Part shown: positions 27,178 to 37,418 of the stretch, piece after piece
How the letters are laid out: the number at the start of each line of letters is the position of its first letter
Numbering within the stretch: position 1 is the first letter of the stretch
DNA from: Natronoarchaeum rubrum
GTDB lineage: Archaea; Halobacteriota; Halobacteria; Halobacteriales; Natronoarchaeaceae
DNA length: 64,000 bases
NCBI RefSeq assembly: GCF_024494695.1
Contig: NZ_JANHDP010000004.1
Location: forward strand, 511,197 to 575,196
Reading direction: 5' to 3'
The notes under the pieces: model-generated
Databases searched by the model: none
The model's input: only the letters and a program-made list of their open reading frames with translations
What the model was told of the DNA's origin: nothing
Translations under genes and position numbers: made by a program

Positions 27178-30043
27178 ACCTACTCCAAACGACCAGCAAC
27201 GAGAACTGATTGAGAGCACCGAGGGCCTCTGCCTCGTCGACGCTGGCGCGGGGACTGGAAAGACGTTCGCCGTCACGCGACGGTACGCGAATATCGTCAA
27301 CCAGTCGGGCGTCGAACCGGAGGACGTCCTGCTGGTCACCTTCACGAACAACGCGGCGACCGAGATGAAAGAGCGGATCGTCGGCGAGTGCCACTACGGG
27401 ATGCGTGAGCTCGCCGACGCGCCGATCCAGACGTTCCACTCGCTGTGTCACGATCTTCTGCAAGAACACGGTCACAGGGCGCCCGAGTACCTCGGGATCG
27501 ACGACTCGATCACCGGCTCGACGAGGCTCGTCGACGACGACATTGTCGAGAGCGCGCTCTTTCGCGAGTTCATCGACACGTTCAGCGACGAACACCCCGA
27601 GTACGACGATCTCTTTCGGGCGCTGTCCGATCCTGGCGAGCTACTAGGCCTCATCGAGGAACTCGCCGCAAAGGGCGTGTTTCCGACGGACGATGGCTGG
27701 TATCGCGATGGCGAACGCCACCTCGACGGTGATTTCGAGGCGTTCAAAACGCTGTTCGACGAGGTTAACGAACCGCGAAACGGCGGCAGCAAGCAATCAA
27801 AACTCCGATCGAAGCTGAATCGTTACGGGAAAAACAAGCTGTATCTCCCGGACGCGCCCGAAAAGGACGAGATACGAGGGGATGAGAAGCAAGTCCCAGA
27901 GACGGTTGCACGCTACGCGTTCGACGAAGATCGGAGCGAGCTAAAGCAGTTCGTCCACGACATCTATCACGGGTACCTCCAGTTCGCACTGCGTCGGAAT
28001 TACCTGAATTTCGGCTTCCTCCAGTTGTTCGCATTCGTCTTGCTCTGCGAGGATCCCGACCTCCGCGAGGAGGTCGGCTTCGAGTACGTAATGGTCGACG
28101 AGTTCCAGGACTCCAGCGAGATCCAGTTCAAGCTCGCGCTCCTGCTGGCCGGTACGGACAACGTCTGCGTCGTCGGTGACTGGAAACAGAGTATCTACGG
28201 CTTCCAGTACGCCGAAGTGGACAACATCGTCGAATTCGAGGATCGGCTGGACCGGTTCGCAGAGGAGCTAAACCACGACGCTGATCGGGTGGCGTTCGAT
28301 ACGGACGACGTGACGACCATCAAATTCATCGAGAACTACCGATCGACTCAGGAGATTCTGGATTTTTCCGAACACGGCCTGCTCGTTCCTGCGACCAGCA
28401 GCGATGACGTCGACGTCGAGGAAACCCGCGATCGAATCGTCTCCCTGCAATCGAACAGTGACCACGAGCAATCGAAGATCGAGGCGATCCAGAGTGAGGA
28501 GGAACACGAGGCGATCCTGACCAAGATCCAGGAGATCGTCGGGAACGACGAATATCAGGTCGAAGCCGACGATGGGGCACTTCGGACGCCGGAGTATCGC
28601 GACATCGCAGTGCTGACGCGGACGCGTGACTTCGGTCGCGAGCTGTTGCAGGTAGCCGACGAGTTCGAGTTCCCGATGGCATACGAGGGCGGGATCGAAC
28701 TCTTCAGAACTGATCCAGCCAAACTGCTGCTCGCGTGGCTTCGGATCCTCGACGACGATCTCGACCGTGGCTGGGCAGTCGTCCTCGAAGAAGCGGGCTA
28801 CACGCTCGATGAGATCAAGCAAGTGCTCGAAGAGGGGACGTATCCCGAGAACATGGTCGATTTCCGGGATGAGCTGGGCGAGCTGGAGATGCTCGGCGCT
28901 GTTGCACGACGTGTATTCACTCAGTATGGCTACACCGGGCCAACGGCAGACGTCATCTTGCACACGATCCAGTCAGTCCACGATGCGACCACGATGACGC
29001 GGGGCGACCTGATCCGATTCATCGAACGCGGTATCGAGGACGGCGCCACGCACGAGGTGAGCGCGAGCGCTGGGGAGAACTCGGTGACGGTCCAGACGAT
29101 CCACTCTGCAAAGGGCCTGGAGTATCCGATCGTCATTCTCGCGAATATGAACAGCGGTCGCTTCCCGCCAGGTGGCGGGAGTAGTGGAACGATCTCGTAT
29201 CAAGATCCGGTCGGGCTGCGCCAGCGCAAAGAGTATTCAGATGACGCTCACGGCATGCCCCACGTCTACGATAACTGGCGCTCGGATATTCTACGGAAGT
29301 GCCTTCCTCGAGACTACGACGAGGAGCGCAGGCTACTGTACGTCGCGATCACGCGCGCTGAGAGCCACGTCGTCTTCACCTCAGGCGAGGAGGCGAATAC
29401 GTTCCTCGACGAGCTGCCTGTGGACATCGAGTCGGTTGTTCCGGACCCAGAGGAACCAGAAGTCGATACGACGACGCAAACACAACTCCAGATCGATACT
29501 CCCACGCCAGATGGCCCGACTGGGTATACGCCTCACACCTTGATGCAAGACAGCGTCTTCGAGGATGTCGACGACGGGAAGGGTATCGAGTTCGGATCGA
29601 AGGTCCACGACTTCGCAGAGGCGTACGCTCTGGGGGAGGATGTAGACCCAGAGAACGATGATGAGGAGACTGTTGCGCGTTTCCTCGACAGTCTGGATGG
29701 TAAGTTGCTGATCGAAGAGGAGGCGTATCTCCCGCTAACCGTCGACGGGGAGCAAGTGACAATCTCGGGCATCGTTGACCTCGTTCACGTCACGTCTGAT
29801 AAAGTGGAACTCGTCGACTACAAGACTGACCGTGGACGCCACGCCGAGGACGAATATCGGAAGCAACTCAGCGTCTACTACCACGTCGTGACCGCACAGT
29901 ATCCTGAGCGTGCTGTTTCGGTGAGCATCCTCTACACCAGTTCAGGAGTACGACAGACGATTGATCCACTTTCAGTGGAGTCGATTAAGGATGAGATTCG
30001 GGAAACAAGGCCCGAAAAATCAGCTCCTGATCTGGAATCCTAA
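27170..30043 (+). CDS. AddA/RecB-like helicase-nuclease (UvrD family)
   Basis: This 957-residue superfamily 1 helicase has a Q-motif (TPNDQQRELIES), Walker A at 25-32 (AGAGTGKT), Walker B VMVDEFQDSSEIQ (about 305) and motif III GDWKQSIYGFQ. Motifs V and VI appear as VQTIHSAKGLEYPIV and RRLLYVAITRAES. The C-terminal nuclease has GSKVHDFAEAY, D870 (GIVDLVHV) and D883-Y-K885 (VDYKTD), then a Q/Y motif, as in AddA and RecB. It acts with the upstream AddB-like protein on DNA ends in recombination or foreign-DNA destruction. All catalytic motifs are present. It sits 230 bp from the Argonaute gene (convergent). Confidence 0.9.
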   Translation: MTEPTPNDQQRELIESTEGLCLVDAGAGTGKTFAVTRRYANIVNQSGVEPEDVLLVTFTNNAATEMKERIVGECHYGMRELADAPIQTFHSLCHDLLQEHGHRAPEYLGIDDSITGSTRLVDDDIVESALFREFIDTFSDEHPEYDDLFRALSDPGELLGLIEELAAKGVFPTDDGWYRDGERHLDGDFEAFKTLFDEVNEPRNGGSKQSKLRSKLNRYGKNKLYLPDAPEKDEIRGDEKQVPETVARYAFDEDRSELKQFVHDIYHGYLQFALRRNYLNFGFLQLFAFVLLCEDPDLREEVGFEYVMVDEFQDSSEIQFKLALLLAGTDNVCVVGDWKQSIYGFQYAEVDNIVEFEDRLDRFAEELNHDADRVAFDTDDVTTIKFIENYRSTQEILDFSEHGLLVPATSSDDVDVEETRDRIVSLQSNSDHEQSKIEAIQSEEEHEAILTKIQEIVGNDEYQVEADDGALRTPEYRDIAVLTRTRDFGRELLQVADEFEFPMAYEGGIELFRTDPAKLLLAWLRILDDDLDRGWAVVLEEAGYTLDEIKQVLEEGTYPENMVDFRDELGELEMLGAVARRVFTQYGYTGPTADVILHTIQSVHDATTMTRGDLIRFIERGIEDGATHEVSASAGENSVTVQTIHSAKGLEYPIVILANMNSGRFPPGGGSSGTISYQDPVGLRQRKEYSDDAHGMPHVYDNWRSDILRKCLPRDYDEERRLLYVAITRAESHVVFTSGEEANTFLDELPVDIESVVPDPEEPEVDTTTQTQLQIDTPTPDGPTGYTPHTLMQDSVFEDVDDGKGIEFGSKVHDFAEAYALGEDVDPENDDEETVARFLDSLDGKLLIEEEAYLPLTVDGEQVTISGIVDLVHVTSDKVELVDYKTDRGRHAEDEYRKQLSVYYHVVTAQYPERAVSVSILYTSSGVRQTIDPLSVESIKDEIRETRPEKSAPDLES

Positions 30044-30271
30044 CTTCGGAAGATATCTGCTGTTTTGACCGTGCAGTTAGAACAGTTGGGAGGATAGGAG
30101 ACACTATCACGCCAGCGAACCTGCACCTATGGGTCCGTTGCGACCGGTTCTGAGACAAATACATTGATCAGAATGATCCGTACCGAGTACCGCTACCGCG
30201 ATTACCTGTCCTCGTTAGCTCTGTATCGACCGGCCATCAGTATCAACATCCCCCTATGGAAGAGTGATGTG

Positions 30272-32515
30272 TTATAGATACGCGGGGCCACGAATGACGC
30301 GACCAGGATCGACGTAGCCGTCGCTTACGTATTTCGCAGCCTGGTCGGCGTACTTGATAGGCACAGGGAGGCGAGTGCTCCGGGCAGGGCTTCCGTAGTG
30401 AATTTCCGACAGCCAGAACGACTGCCGAGCGAGGGTTTCGATGTCTGTGGGCCCGGAGTCTTTGATCAGACGGAACGTACGTGGGGTACCGACGTGGTTG
30501 TCGTCGTCAATCTCTGGTTTCCCGAATGCGTGAACGATCGCTTGATCACGGTCTGAATCAACGAATCCAACTCCTTTCTGTGCGATTCGGAACTCTCGCC
30601 CATTGAACTCGGCAATACGAGTCTGGTCGCGCTTGCGGACGCCGACGATGTCTATTTCTGCATCAACAGCGCTGAGTCCCTCTCTAATCGCCTCAATGTC
30701 TTCGTGAACTTTTCCATCCCTCAGGATAGTCAGCCGATCAAGTGGCTCGTCACGTTCGTCAGCGAAGTCGAATACGAGGTCCCTGACGAATTCGCCCACT
30801 TGATCGGAGACAAATTTCTCACCCGCCTGTTGTGTCGTAGACTCAGCAGCGAACGTTGAGCCGTCCCGCATCACAATACTCGCGCTCGCACCGGAGTGCT
30901 GTCCAGTTTCTTGATCGCGAGTTACGTCCAGCCCCATGAAGGCCTGTGTCTCTCCTGGCATCTCGTTGATCTGCCACGGAGTCCCACCTGCCTTTGCGAT
31001 GACAGCGCTCAGTACGTTCACAAGTTGGTCGCTTGCTGCCTTGCGAGACGTAGCTATGATATCTTGTGCGGTCGATTTCTGCAGCATCTGAGAGGGAATT
31101 CCCTGCCGCATCAACGTCCGCTTGAGTTCGTCATAAGGATCTTCGACGCCGGGGAAGTCATCTGCGGCACCTTTGTCGGGCACCATTGCGATAACCACAT
31201 CCGTTTCGTCGCGTAGCTGCTGATACACGTCACTGTATTCCGAAAGGCTCCCGAGTTCGTAGCTGTATCCGGACGTTCCTGCTGGCGCATTCCACTGTGC
31301 GAGCGTCTTTGCAATGAGATCAATGAGCCCTTGATGGATTTCCTTGAAGTTGGTAGGGAATAGGACGCCGACACGGTACTTCCCGGGTGAACGGTACACT
31401 CCATGGCGTTTGAGTCCGGAGCTCGGTTTGGATGCATGTTTTCCGTCGCCGTACGCGAGTCTGGACTCGCCCTCCCGCATATCAACGTAGTTGAACGCAT
31501 TGTTCGATGGGTTCGACTCAAATTCGATATCAAGGCCAGGAAGGGTGCCAAGGTCGTCGACCAAATCATCGACGAGGTCGAAACGTTCGTCCGGCTCCAT
31601 TGCTCGGCGCGTTGTAAACAGGTCGTGAAAGTCCCAGTCCTGTTCTTCTACTTGCTCGGTTCGAGGACTCAGTGTGAGTGCCCGAGGTACTTGGTCACCA
31701 GTGAAATCCCCATAATCGACTTTAACGAGTCGGGGGTTCTCTTCGATTAGTTCTTGTCGGACGTCTTCGTCGATTACCCCTTTCTGGTACTCAGCAATAA
31801 CCTCGCCGAGGGAATTAGAATAGTCAGTATAGTGTAGCTCACTCCACCCTCTGAGCCACCCTGTTCCCGAATTGCTGTACACCTCGGAGTTGTGTTCGAC
31901 CCGCCACGATGGAAGCTCTTCTCCAGTGGTGATCATCTCGTTGAGGGGTGACAGCGTGGCGAGACTATACCCTACACCAACCTGAAGCAGGACGATGCCA
32001 TCGGCAGTAATGTGGACTTTTAGACTGTGTTTCCGACGGGCACCAAAATCATACTCTCCGCCACCAAACTCAATGTCCCGTCGAATGACTTTATCGAGGA
32101 ACTGGAAAGTATACCGTGAGTCCGGGATCGAACGCCGAAGTGAAGACTGCACGAGACCCTTGATTTGGGCCCGATCTGAGTGAGTGTCTGTGCAGAGGGT
32201 CCTCTCACCAACTTTCTCAGGTCGAACATTGTATTCTTTCGCTGTGACAGATCGAGAGAGTTCTGTCGGAGAGATCACGTGCATCTCTCCGGACCCACCA
32301 ACTGGTGTGCCGTGTTCTTTATCCAGCCAGTACGCAGCTGACTGCGTGAACGCTTGCCTGTCTTGCTCTCTGTCAAGTCCGCCGTCGACGGATAGACGAT
32401 AGCGGTTCACCGAGATCTCGTGGAGGCGAGAGCTCCCTTCGACGTGAAAGAGGTAGACACCGGGATCCGTTGAAGCTCTCCAGCCTTCCCGCATCGTAGA
32501 GGTCTCCGAAGCCAT
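30272..32515 (-). CDS. Prokaryotic Argonaute, catalytically complete
   Basis: This is 747 residues from the ATG at 32515; a GTG one codon earlier is possible, and a TATA-like box at 32535-32545 fits a leaderless start. The C-terminal half has a MID domain of the YK type (DPYDELKRTLMRQGIPSQML), which should hold the guide 5' end, then a PIWI domain. The PIWI tetrad is complete: D530 (FMGLDVTRD), E566 (QQAGEKFVS), D600 (ILRDGKVHE) and D724 (PIKYADQAA). So it should cut nucleic acid with a small guide. Length fits a long Argonaute (N-PAZ-MID-PIWI), though the N-terminal half is too diverged to assign by eye. Guide and target type are unknown. It shares a promoter region with the helicase. Confidence 0.92.
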   Translation of the reverse strand: MASETSTMREGWRASTDPGVYLFHVEGSSRLHEISVNRYRLSVDGGLDREQDRQAFTQSAAYWLDKEHGTPVGGSGEMHVISPTELSRSVTAKEYNVRPEKVGERTLCTDTHSDRAQIKGLVQSSLRRSIPDSRYTFQFLDKVIRRDIEFGGGEYDFGARRKHSLKVHITADGIVLLQVGVGYSLATLSPLNEMITTGEELPSWRVEHNSEVYSNSGTGWLRGWSELHYTDYSNSLGEVIAEYQKGVIDEDVRQELIEENPRLVKVDYGDFTGDQVPRALTLSPRTEQVEEQDWDFHDLFTTRRAMEPDERFDLVDDLVDDLGTLPGLDIEFESNPSNNAFNYVDMREGESRLAYGDGKHASKPSSGLKRHGVYRSPGKYRVGVLFPTNFKEIHQGLIDLIAKTLAQWNAPAGTSGYSYELGSLSEYSDVYQQLRDETDVVIAMVPDKGAADDFPGVEDPYDELKRTLMRQGIPSQMLQKSTAQDIIATSRKAASDQLVNVLSAVIAKAGGTPWQINEMPGETQAFMGLDVTRDQETGQHSGASASIVMRDGSTFAAESTTQQAGEKFVSDQVGEFVRDLVFDFADERDEPLDRLTILRDGKVHEDIEAIREGLSAVDAEIDIVGVRKRDQTRIAEFNGREFRIAQKGVGFVDSDRDQAIVHAFGKPEIDDDNHVGTPRTFRLIKDSGPTDIETLARQSFWLSEIHYGSPARSTRLPVPIKYADQAAKYVSDGYVDPGRVIRGPAYL

Positions 32516-32518
32516 CAC

Positions 32519-32565
32519 GCATAGATAATGTCACTAATTTAAGTATTTTGGGGCTTGTTGGTAAC
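32519..32565. promoter_or_regulatory. Divergent promoter of Argonaute and helicase genes
   Basis: The 47-bp gap contains tcactaatttaagtatttt. The same AT-rich core is about 25-28 nt from the ATG at 32515 (minus) and from the ATG at 32566 (plus), so one overlapping TATA region probably serves both leaderless transcripts. Divergence from one core suggests co-expression. Confidence 0.6.
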
Positions 32566-35148
32566 ATGTTGGATGGGGGTTGGAAAACGAGACGAACATT
32601 CAAATGGCCCGACAATATTTTTCGAACGATGCCGGAGCGTCCCTCGATTACCGAGACGGTATCGTGGTTGCGAGATCGGGACTATTACGCTGGACAGATT
32701 GTCGACCATCGGACGCTGCCTGGGCAGTCTGCATCGAAATCCTCCTTGGACATGCTGCCGGTCGTGAATGCCGCCCTGAACCGTCGGGGAATTGACCAGC
32801 TGTACGACCATCAGGTTCGGGCGATCGAAGCCGTTCGAAGCGGTGAGAACACCGTGATTGCGACCCCCACGGCGTCCGGAAAGTCCCTAACATATCTAAT
32901 ACCAGCACTAGAGCGAGCGGTGGAGCAGAACGAGAAGACGCTCTATATCGCACCGTATCGGGCCCTCATCAATGACCAAGCGAAGACCTTCCAAGAGTAT
33001 GCTGATGATCTTGGGTTCGACATCGATGTCGGAGTCGGTGTTCAGACCGGGCGGACTGATAAGTCTGAAAGGAAGAAACTAAAGCGAGAGAAACAGCCTG
33101 ATATCGTCCTCACGACCATCGATCAAATCCATCTCTCGGTCGCCCCCTACGGGAACTCGAGTCAGAATTGGAAATGGCTGTTCCACCAGCTTGGCACAGT
33201 CGTCATCGACGAGGTCCACATGAACCGTGGTCACTTTGGGAGTCACACCTCACTCGTATTCCGTCGCCTGAACAGGTTGTGTGAACGACTGAACGCGGAT
33301 CCGTCGTACATCTGCTGTTCAGCGACAATCGGGAATCCTGTTGAGCACGCTGCGACCGTCACCGACCAGCCGCCGGAATCGTTCACGCTTATCGACGAGG
33401 ATGCGTCACTGTCCGGTGATGAACATTGGCTGCTGTGGAATCCTCCACTGAAGTCGGATGATGAACCCGGTAGAGAACGTTCAATCGAGAATGAACCGGA
33501 GGGGCCACAAGGGGTAGACGAAGAGGCTCCAGATCGAAACAACGCCGAAGCACCGGCAACACCAGACACGAACAACCGCAGACCCAAACCACGAGCGATT
33601 CCTCATCGAGACAGCGTCCAAGGCGGGGAGCGACGTTCACATCACCAAGAGTCGATCCATCTGTTCACGGATCTGGTCCAGCGTGGGTACCAAACACTCG
33701 TATTCACCCGTTCTCGACAGGGTGCTGCACAGTACGCCGAGCAATCAGATCGCCTTCTGCGTGGCCGCAACCACGAGGAGCTTGCAGAGAGTGTTCATGC
33801 ATATCACGGTGCGCTTGATAATGGCCCGCGTGTCGAACTGGAGGAGGCGCTTCGCAACGGCGACGCTCGCGGGGTGTGGTCCACAGAAGCAATGGAACTG
33901 GGCGTCGACATCGGGACATTGGACGTCGTTATCTTGGACGGGTATCCAGGGACGCGGATGTCGACGTTCCAACGGGCCGGGCGTGCGGGCCGTGGGGATG
34001 ACGACTCACTGGTCATCCTCGTCGGTGGGGACGACCCGCTCGACCAGTATGTGATGCGTGATCCAGACCAACTGTTCGACGGTGGCGTTGAGTCGGCGAT
34101 GGTGAACCCGAAGAACGAGGCAATTCTTCCTGATCACGTCGTCTGTGCGGCCGATGATTGGTGGCTCGAACCAGACGACAAGGCACATTTCGGAGAGGCG
34201 TTTCCGTCGATCGTTCGTCGACTGAAGGAAGAGGGGCGACTTCAGCCTGTGGATGAACGAGATCCGATACTCTGGGACACCGATGAGGACAGTCCGCAAA
34301 TGAACACGGACATTCGCGGCATCAGAGGCCAGCAAATCACGCTCCGGGATCGATTGAGCAACGACCGCCTAGGGGAACTACAGTATCAGTCGGCAATGCG
34401 AGACGCCCATCCCGGCGCACTCTACACGCACCAGAAACGCACCTATGAGGTGGTTGATTTTGACTTAGCAGCTGGTGAGGCTCGGTTGGAATCGAATCAG
34501 ACACAAGCCTACACGGAGGCAATTACTGACAAAGAAGTCATCGTCGAGGAAACAATAGAACGGGGGACCCTGGACTGGAACGGGATTGATGTGCAGAAGA
34601 CGCTCGCTACCGTAACTGTCACTGAACGGGTCGAGAGCTACCTTTATCACAACAGTCCGCAGGACGATAGCCCCGTCGAGCGCTCGATCGACGACCCACT
34701 CCCACCCTCCGAGTATATGACAACTGGCATCACCTTGGAGTTCCCAGAGCCTCTTCAGACTGCCGTACGCAAACGAGCGACCGATTCGGAGGGCTGGGGG
34801 AACGCCCTTCATGCAGTCGAGCACGCGATGATCTCCCTGTTCCCACGGGAGGTACTATGTGACCGTGCGGATATTGGTGGGCTTTCGATAGAACGACACT
34901 CCCAGACGACCGGCGGAACTGTCTTCATTCACGATGGATTCGAGGGGGGAGCTGGCTACTGCCGGGCCGCGTTCGAGAGCCTGCACTCCCTGCTTGAGGA
35001 AACCCAGGCACTTGTGACACAATGCAATTGTGCGAGTGGATGTCCCTCCTGCATCCACTCTCCTCATTGTGGCAACGCGAACCGTTATCTCGACAAGCAA
35101 CTCGGAGAAGTGTTGCTGACAGCGAGTCCAGAAGAGGTTGAGACGTAA
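32566..35148 (+). CDS. DEAD/H-box helicase with C-terminal cysteine cluster (MrfA/DUF1998-like)
   Basis: This 860-residue superfamily 2 helicase has Walker A at 99-107 (ATPTASGKS), DEVH at 215-218 and motif III CSATIGNP. The second RecA domain has VFTRSRQGAAQYAE and QRAGRAGRGDDD. The C-terminal region ends in a cysteine cluster (C820, C822, C826, C829: CNCASGCPSC), as in YprA/MrfA and DUF1998 helicases of DNA repair and of DISARM and Druantia. A charged, probably disordered insert lies at about 300-350. It should be an ATP-driven 3'-5' translocase. It is divergent from Argonaute and followed by the PLD-NTPase gene, suggesting a joint system. Confidence 0.88.
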   Translation: MLDGGWKTRRTFKWPDNIFRTMPERPSITETVSWLRDRDYYAGQIVDHRTLPGQSASKSSLDMLPVVNAALNRRGIDQLYDHQVRAIEAVRSGENTVIATPTASGKSLTYLIPALERAVEQNEKTLYIAPYRALINDQAKTFQEYADDLGFDIDVGVGVQTGRTDKSERKKLKREKQPDIVLTTIDQIHLSVAPYGNSSQNWKWLFHQLGTVVIDEVHMNRGHFGSHTSLVFRRLNRLCERLNADPSYICCSATIGNPVEHAATVTDQPPESFTLIDEDASLSGDEHWLLWNPPLKSDDEPGRERSIENEPEGPQGVDEEAPDRNNAEAPATPDTNNRRPKPRAIPHRDSVQGGERRSHHQESIHLFTDLVQRGYQTLVFTRSRQGAAQYAEQSDRLLRGRNHEELAESVHAYHGALDNGPRVELEEALRNGDARGVWSTEAMELGVDIGTLDVVILDGYPGTRMSTFQRAGRAGRGDDDSLVILVGGDDPLDQYVMRDPDQLFDGGVESAMVNPKNEAILPDHVVCAADDWWLEPDDKAHFGEAFPSIVRRLKEEGRLQPVDERDPILWDTDEDSPQMNTDIRGIRGQQITLRDRLSNDRLGELQYQSAMRDAHPGALYTHQKRTYEVVDFDLAAGEARLESNQTQAYTEAITDKEVIVEETIERGTLDWNGIDVQKTLATVTVTERVESYLYHNSPQDDSPVERSIDDPLPPSEYMTTGITLEFPEPLQTAVRKRATDSEGWGNALHAVEHAMISLFPREVLCDRADIGGLSIERHSQTTGGTVFIHDGFEGGAGYCRAAFESLHSLLEETQALVTQCNCASGCPSCIHSPHCGNANRYLDKQLGEVLLTASPEEVET

Positions 35149-35285
35149 CCAGAGACCAGACATTTCCCGCTAACAATCACCAACGCCAATTCTCTCCGGT
35201 AGGGGTGGCCTCTATAATCAGAGCTGGCACCCTGTCCACAAATCAACTATCAATACTTATCCTACTCCCAACACGATGTCTGGCC

Positions 35286-37418
35286 ATGCAATGGACGACA
35301 GACATCAATTTGGGTGGGTTTGGAAATCCAGCGGAAATGCAGTGGCAAACGGTGAAGAGCTGGAATTCGTTTACTGACTTCTTCGAAGACGCGGTCCACA
35401 TTGACGCGGTCACCTACTGTGAGTCGCCAGAGCTCCTGCTCGATCTATTCGACAAACAGAGTGGCAAACTCGAGACGATGGATGTCCTCGTGGGAAATCG
35501 TGAAGAGTACCAATCGTCAGTCGACGATGCAACCGTTGCTCGGCAGCTCGAACGCTACTACCGGGAAGAGAAGCTAATTGTCCGCCTCAAGAATCGCAAG
35601 GTCGTCCACTCTAAGCTCTACCGGATCGTCAAACCCGATGATGAAGTGACGCTGATCTCGGGAAGCGCCAATCTCTCGTACAACAGCTGGAAAAACCAGA
35701 CCAACAGTATCGTAGTGTTCGAGACATCGGTCGATAGCCAGCTCGATACGAAGTTTCAGAAGTGGATCGATGACCACCGCGAGAACTACGCTAATGAAAT
35801 CTTCATGGAGGATCTGGCTGAAGAGCTAGAGGAGATTGATGACGAAGAAGAGAAAGAACGACGCATTGAACTGTGGATCGATAATCGCGATACACAGCTG
35901 ACCGAACAGGGTGAGGTTCACTCGACAGTCGGCAAAGAACTTCAAGAGCTCGGTGGGGAAGTCGACAAATTTGTTGGGGTAACTGATGACCCCGAAGCGG
36001 CAGACGAAGTCGTCACGATCCAACACGAGGAGGTCGAGCCCGAGAACACAACAGGTCGTAACGGAGAGGAAGAACTTGCCGACGGGAGCGGGACGTCGGA
36101 AGGAATCAAGGCGGCGAAAACGCCGGAATACACAATTACTCTCTCGACCCAGGGGTTCGAGAACGATGGCTACGTCGACCAGATGAAAAACGACCTGAAA
36201 CGGCGCGGAGCAGACGTTGGCGCCGACGCTATCACGACGCCCGTCGAAGGGTATACGAACTATCTCCAAACGCAGTACGACGTGCCGAAAATGTGGATCG
36301 ATGATGATCGCGAGCGCATCCATCTCCAACACGGCGAACACCACCGTATCCTGACGGCCGATCATGACCCGGATCCCCAGGTTCTCGATAGTGCGCTGGC
36401 GAACATCGAAGCGTACATTGAGACGGTCGACAAGTGGGGTGAAACGAACAACGAGCAGGCGGTAATGGCCCACATGTACGAGGGCGTTCTCTATGGACTA
36501 TGGGCGCCGTTTGTTAACCTGTATGCTCAGCAGTTCTTCGGCAACGTAACCCTTGACAACGCCCTCCAGTATCTGTATATCTTCGGCGAATCAGACGCCG
36601 GCAAAGACAAGTTCACCGAGTTCTTGTTGCGTCTCATCTCCGACGATCTTGTGCGAGGAAGCGCCGACGCCGACGACGTTGGGAAGAATCAGATCCGCTC
36701 TCTCAGAAATATTGATACCGTCTTCCCATACGTTGTCTCCGACATCTCGAAACAGAAAATAGAACGGATCGACACGTTGCGAAACTTCTGGCAAGATTCT
36801 TGGCATCCCTCGAACAACGTCTCGTACCCGACGATTATCTTCACAAGTAACGATTCTCGTCCGAACGACTGGTTCCGTAATCGGACGAAGATGCTTCACT
36901 TCGACGTCGCCTTCCCCTCGAATCCTGAAGACGAAGGATTCTATGAAGCACAGGAGGACCTGAACGCGATTATCGACGCTCGGAACCCGATCTTCTCGTA
37001 CGTTTCGCGACGCATCCTTGGTGATGTGATGTATACTGACGCAGGAGGGACGGTCGACGATGTCAGGCGGACCTTCCTCGATTTCTACGAGCAGTCCGGA
37101 CGCGAACTGCCTGGATATTTCCCCAAAGAGCCTGCGAACCGCGAGTACAATATTGGAAAGCGAAAGTGGCGCCAGGCGCGCGAACGAGGCGACGTTACCT
37201 TCGAGCGGCGTGACGATCACCTAATCGCAGATTTCGATCTTGAGCCACACGAACTCTACAGTTTCCGGAAGACGCTTCCGACCAAGATGCGACCCGAAAA
37301 GAGCGGGCGGAAGATCATTATCAAGAACCCCGACGACTTCGACGATTGGCTTGATAGTAGGAAATCAAAGAAGGATTCCTCCAATCGAGGCTTCCTCAGT
37401 CGTCTTCTGGGCCAGTAA
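35286..37418 (+). CDS. PLD-like nuclease fused to a P-loop NTPase
   Basis: This is 710 residues from the ATG at 35286, preceded by a TATA-like tacttatc near 35255. The N-terminal domain has one HKD-type site: H108-x-K110 (VVHSKLYRIV) with G126-S-A-N129 (SGSANLSYNSW), as in phospholipase D-superfamily nucleases, which usually dimerise. An acidic linker follows (about 190-290). The C-terminal half has a P-loop G434ESDAGKD, then VVSDISKQKIERID and IIFTSNDSRPNDWFRNR, resembling SF3/D5-type phage helicase ATPases. It may be a DNA-translocating nuclease. It follows the helicase on the same strand, 137 bp away. PLD genes also occur in DISARM (drmC). Confidence 0.8.
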   Translation: MQWTTDINLGGFGNPAEMQWQTVKSWNSFTDFFEDAVHIDAVTYCESPELLLDLFDKQSGKLETMDVLVGNREEYQSSVDDATVARQLERYYREEKLIVRLKNRKVVHSKLYRIVKPDDEVTLISGSANLSYNSWKNQTNSIVVFETSVDSQLDTKFQKWIDDHRENYANEIFMEDLAEELEEIDDEEEKERRIELWIDNRDTQLTEQGEVHSTVGKELQELGGEVDKFVGVTDDPEAADEVVTIQHEEVEPENTTGRNGEEELADGSGTSEGIKAAKTPEYTITLSTQGFENDGYVDQMKNDLKRRGADVGADAITTPVEGYTNYLQTQYDVPKMWIDDDRERIHLQHGEHHRILTADHDPDPQVLDSALANIEAYIETVDKWGETNNEQAVMAHMYEGVLYGLWAPFVNLYAQQFFGNVTLDNALQYLYIFGESDAGKDKFTEFLLRLISDDLVRGSADADDVGKNQIRSLRNIDTVFPYVVSDISKQKIERIDTLRNFWQDSWHPSNNVSYPTIIFTSNDSRPNDWFRNRTKMLHFDVAFPSNPEDEGFYEAQEDLNAIIDARNPIFSYVSRRILGDVMYTDAGGTVDDVRRTFLDFYEQSGRELPGYFPKEPANREYNIGKRKWRQARERGDVTFERRDDHLIADFDLEPHELYSFRKTLPTKMRPEKSGRKIIIKNPDDFDDWLDSRKSKKDSSNRGFLSRLLGQ

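Noticed and set aside
32566..37418. A complete DISARM system
   Set aside because: The cysteine-cluster helicase and the PLD domain are reminiscent, but no drmMI/drmMII methyltransferase and no separate drmA/drmB pair are present here.
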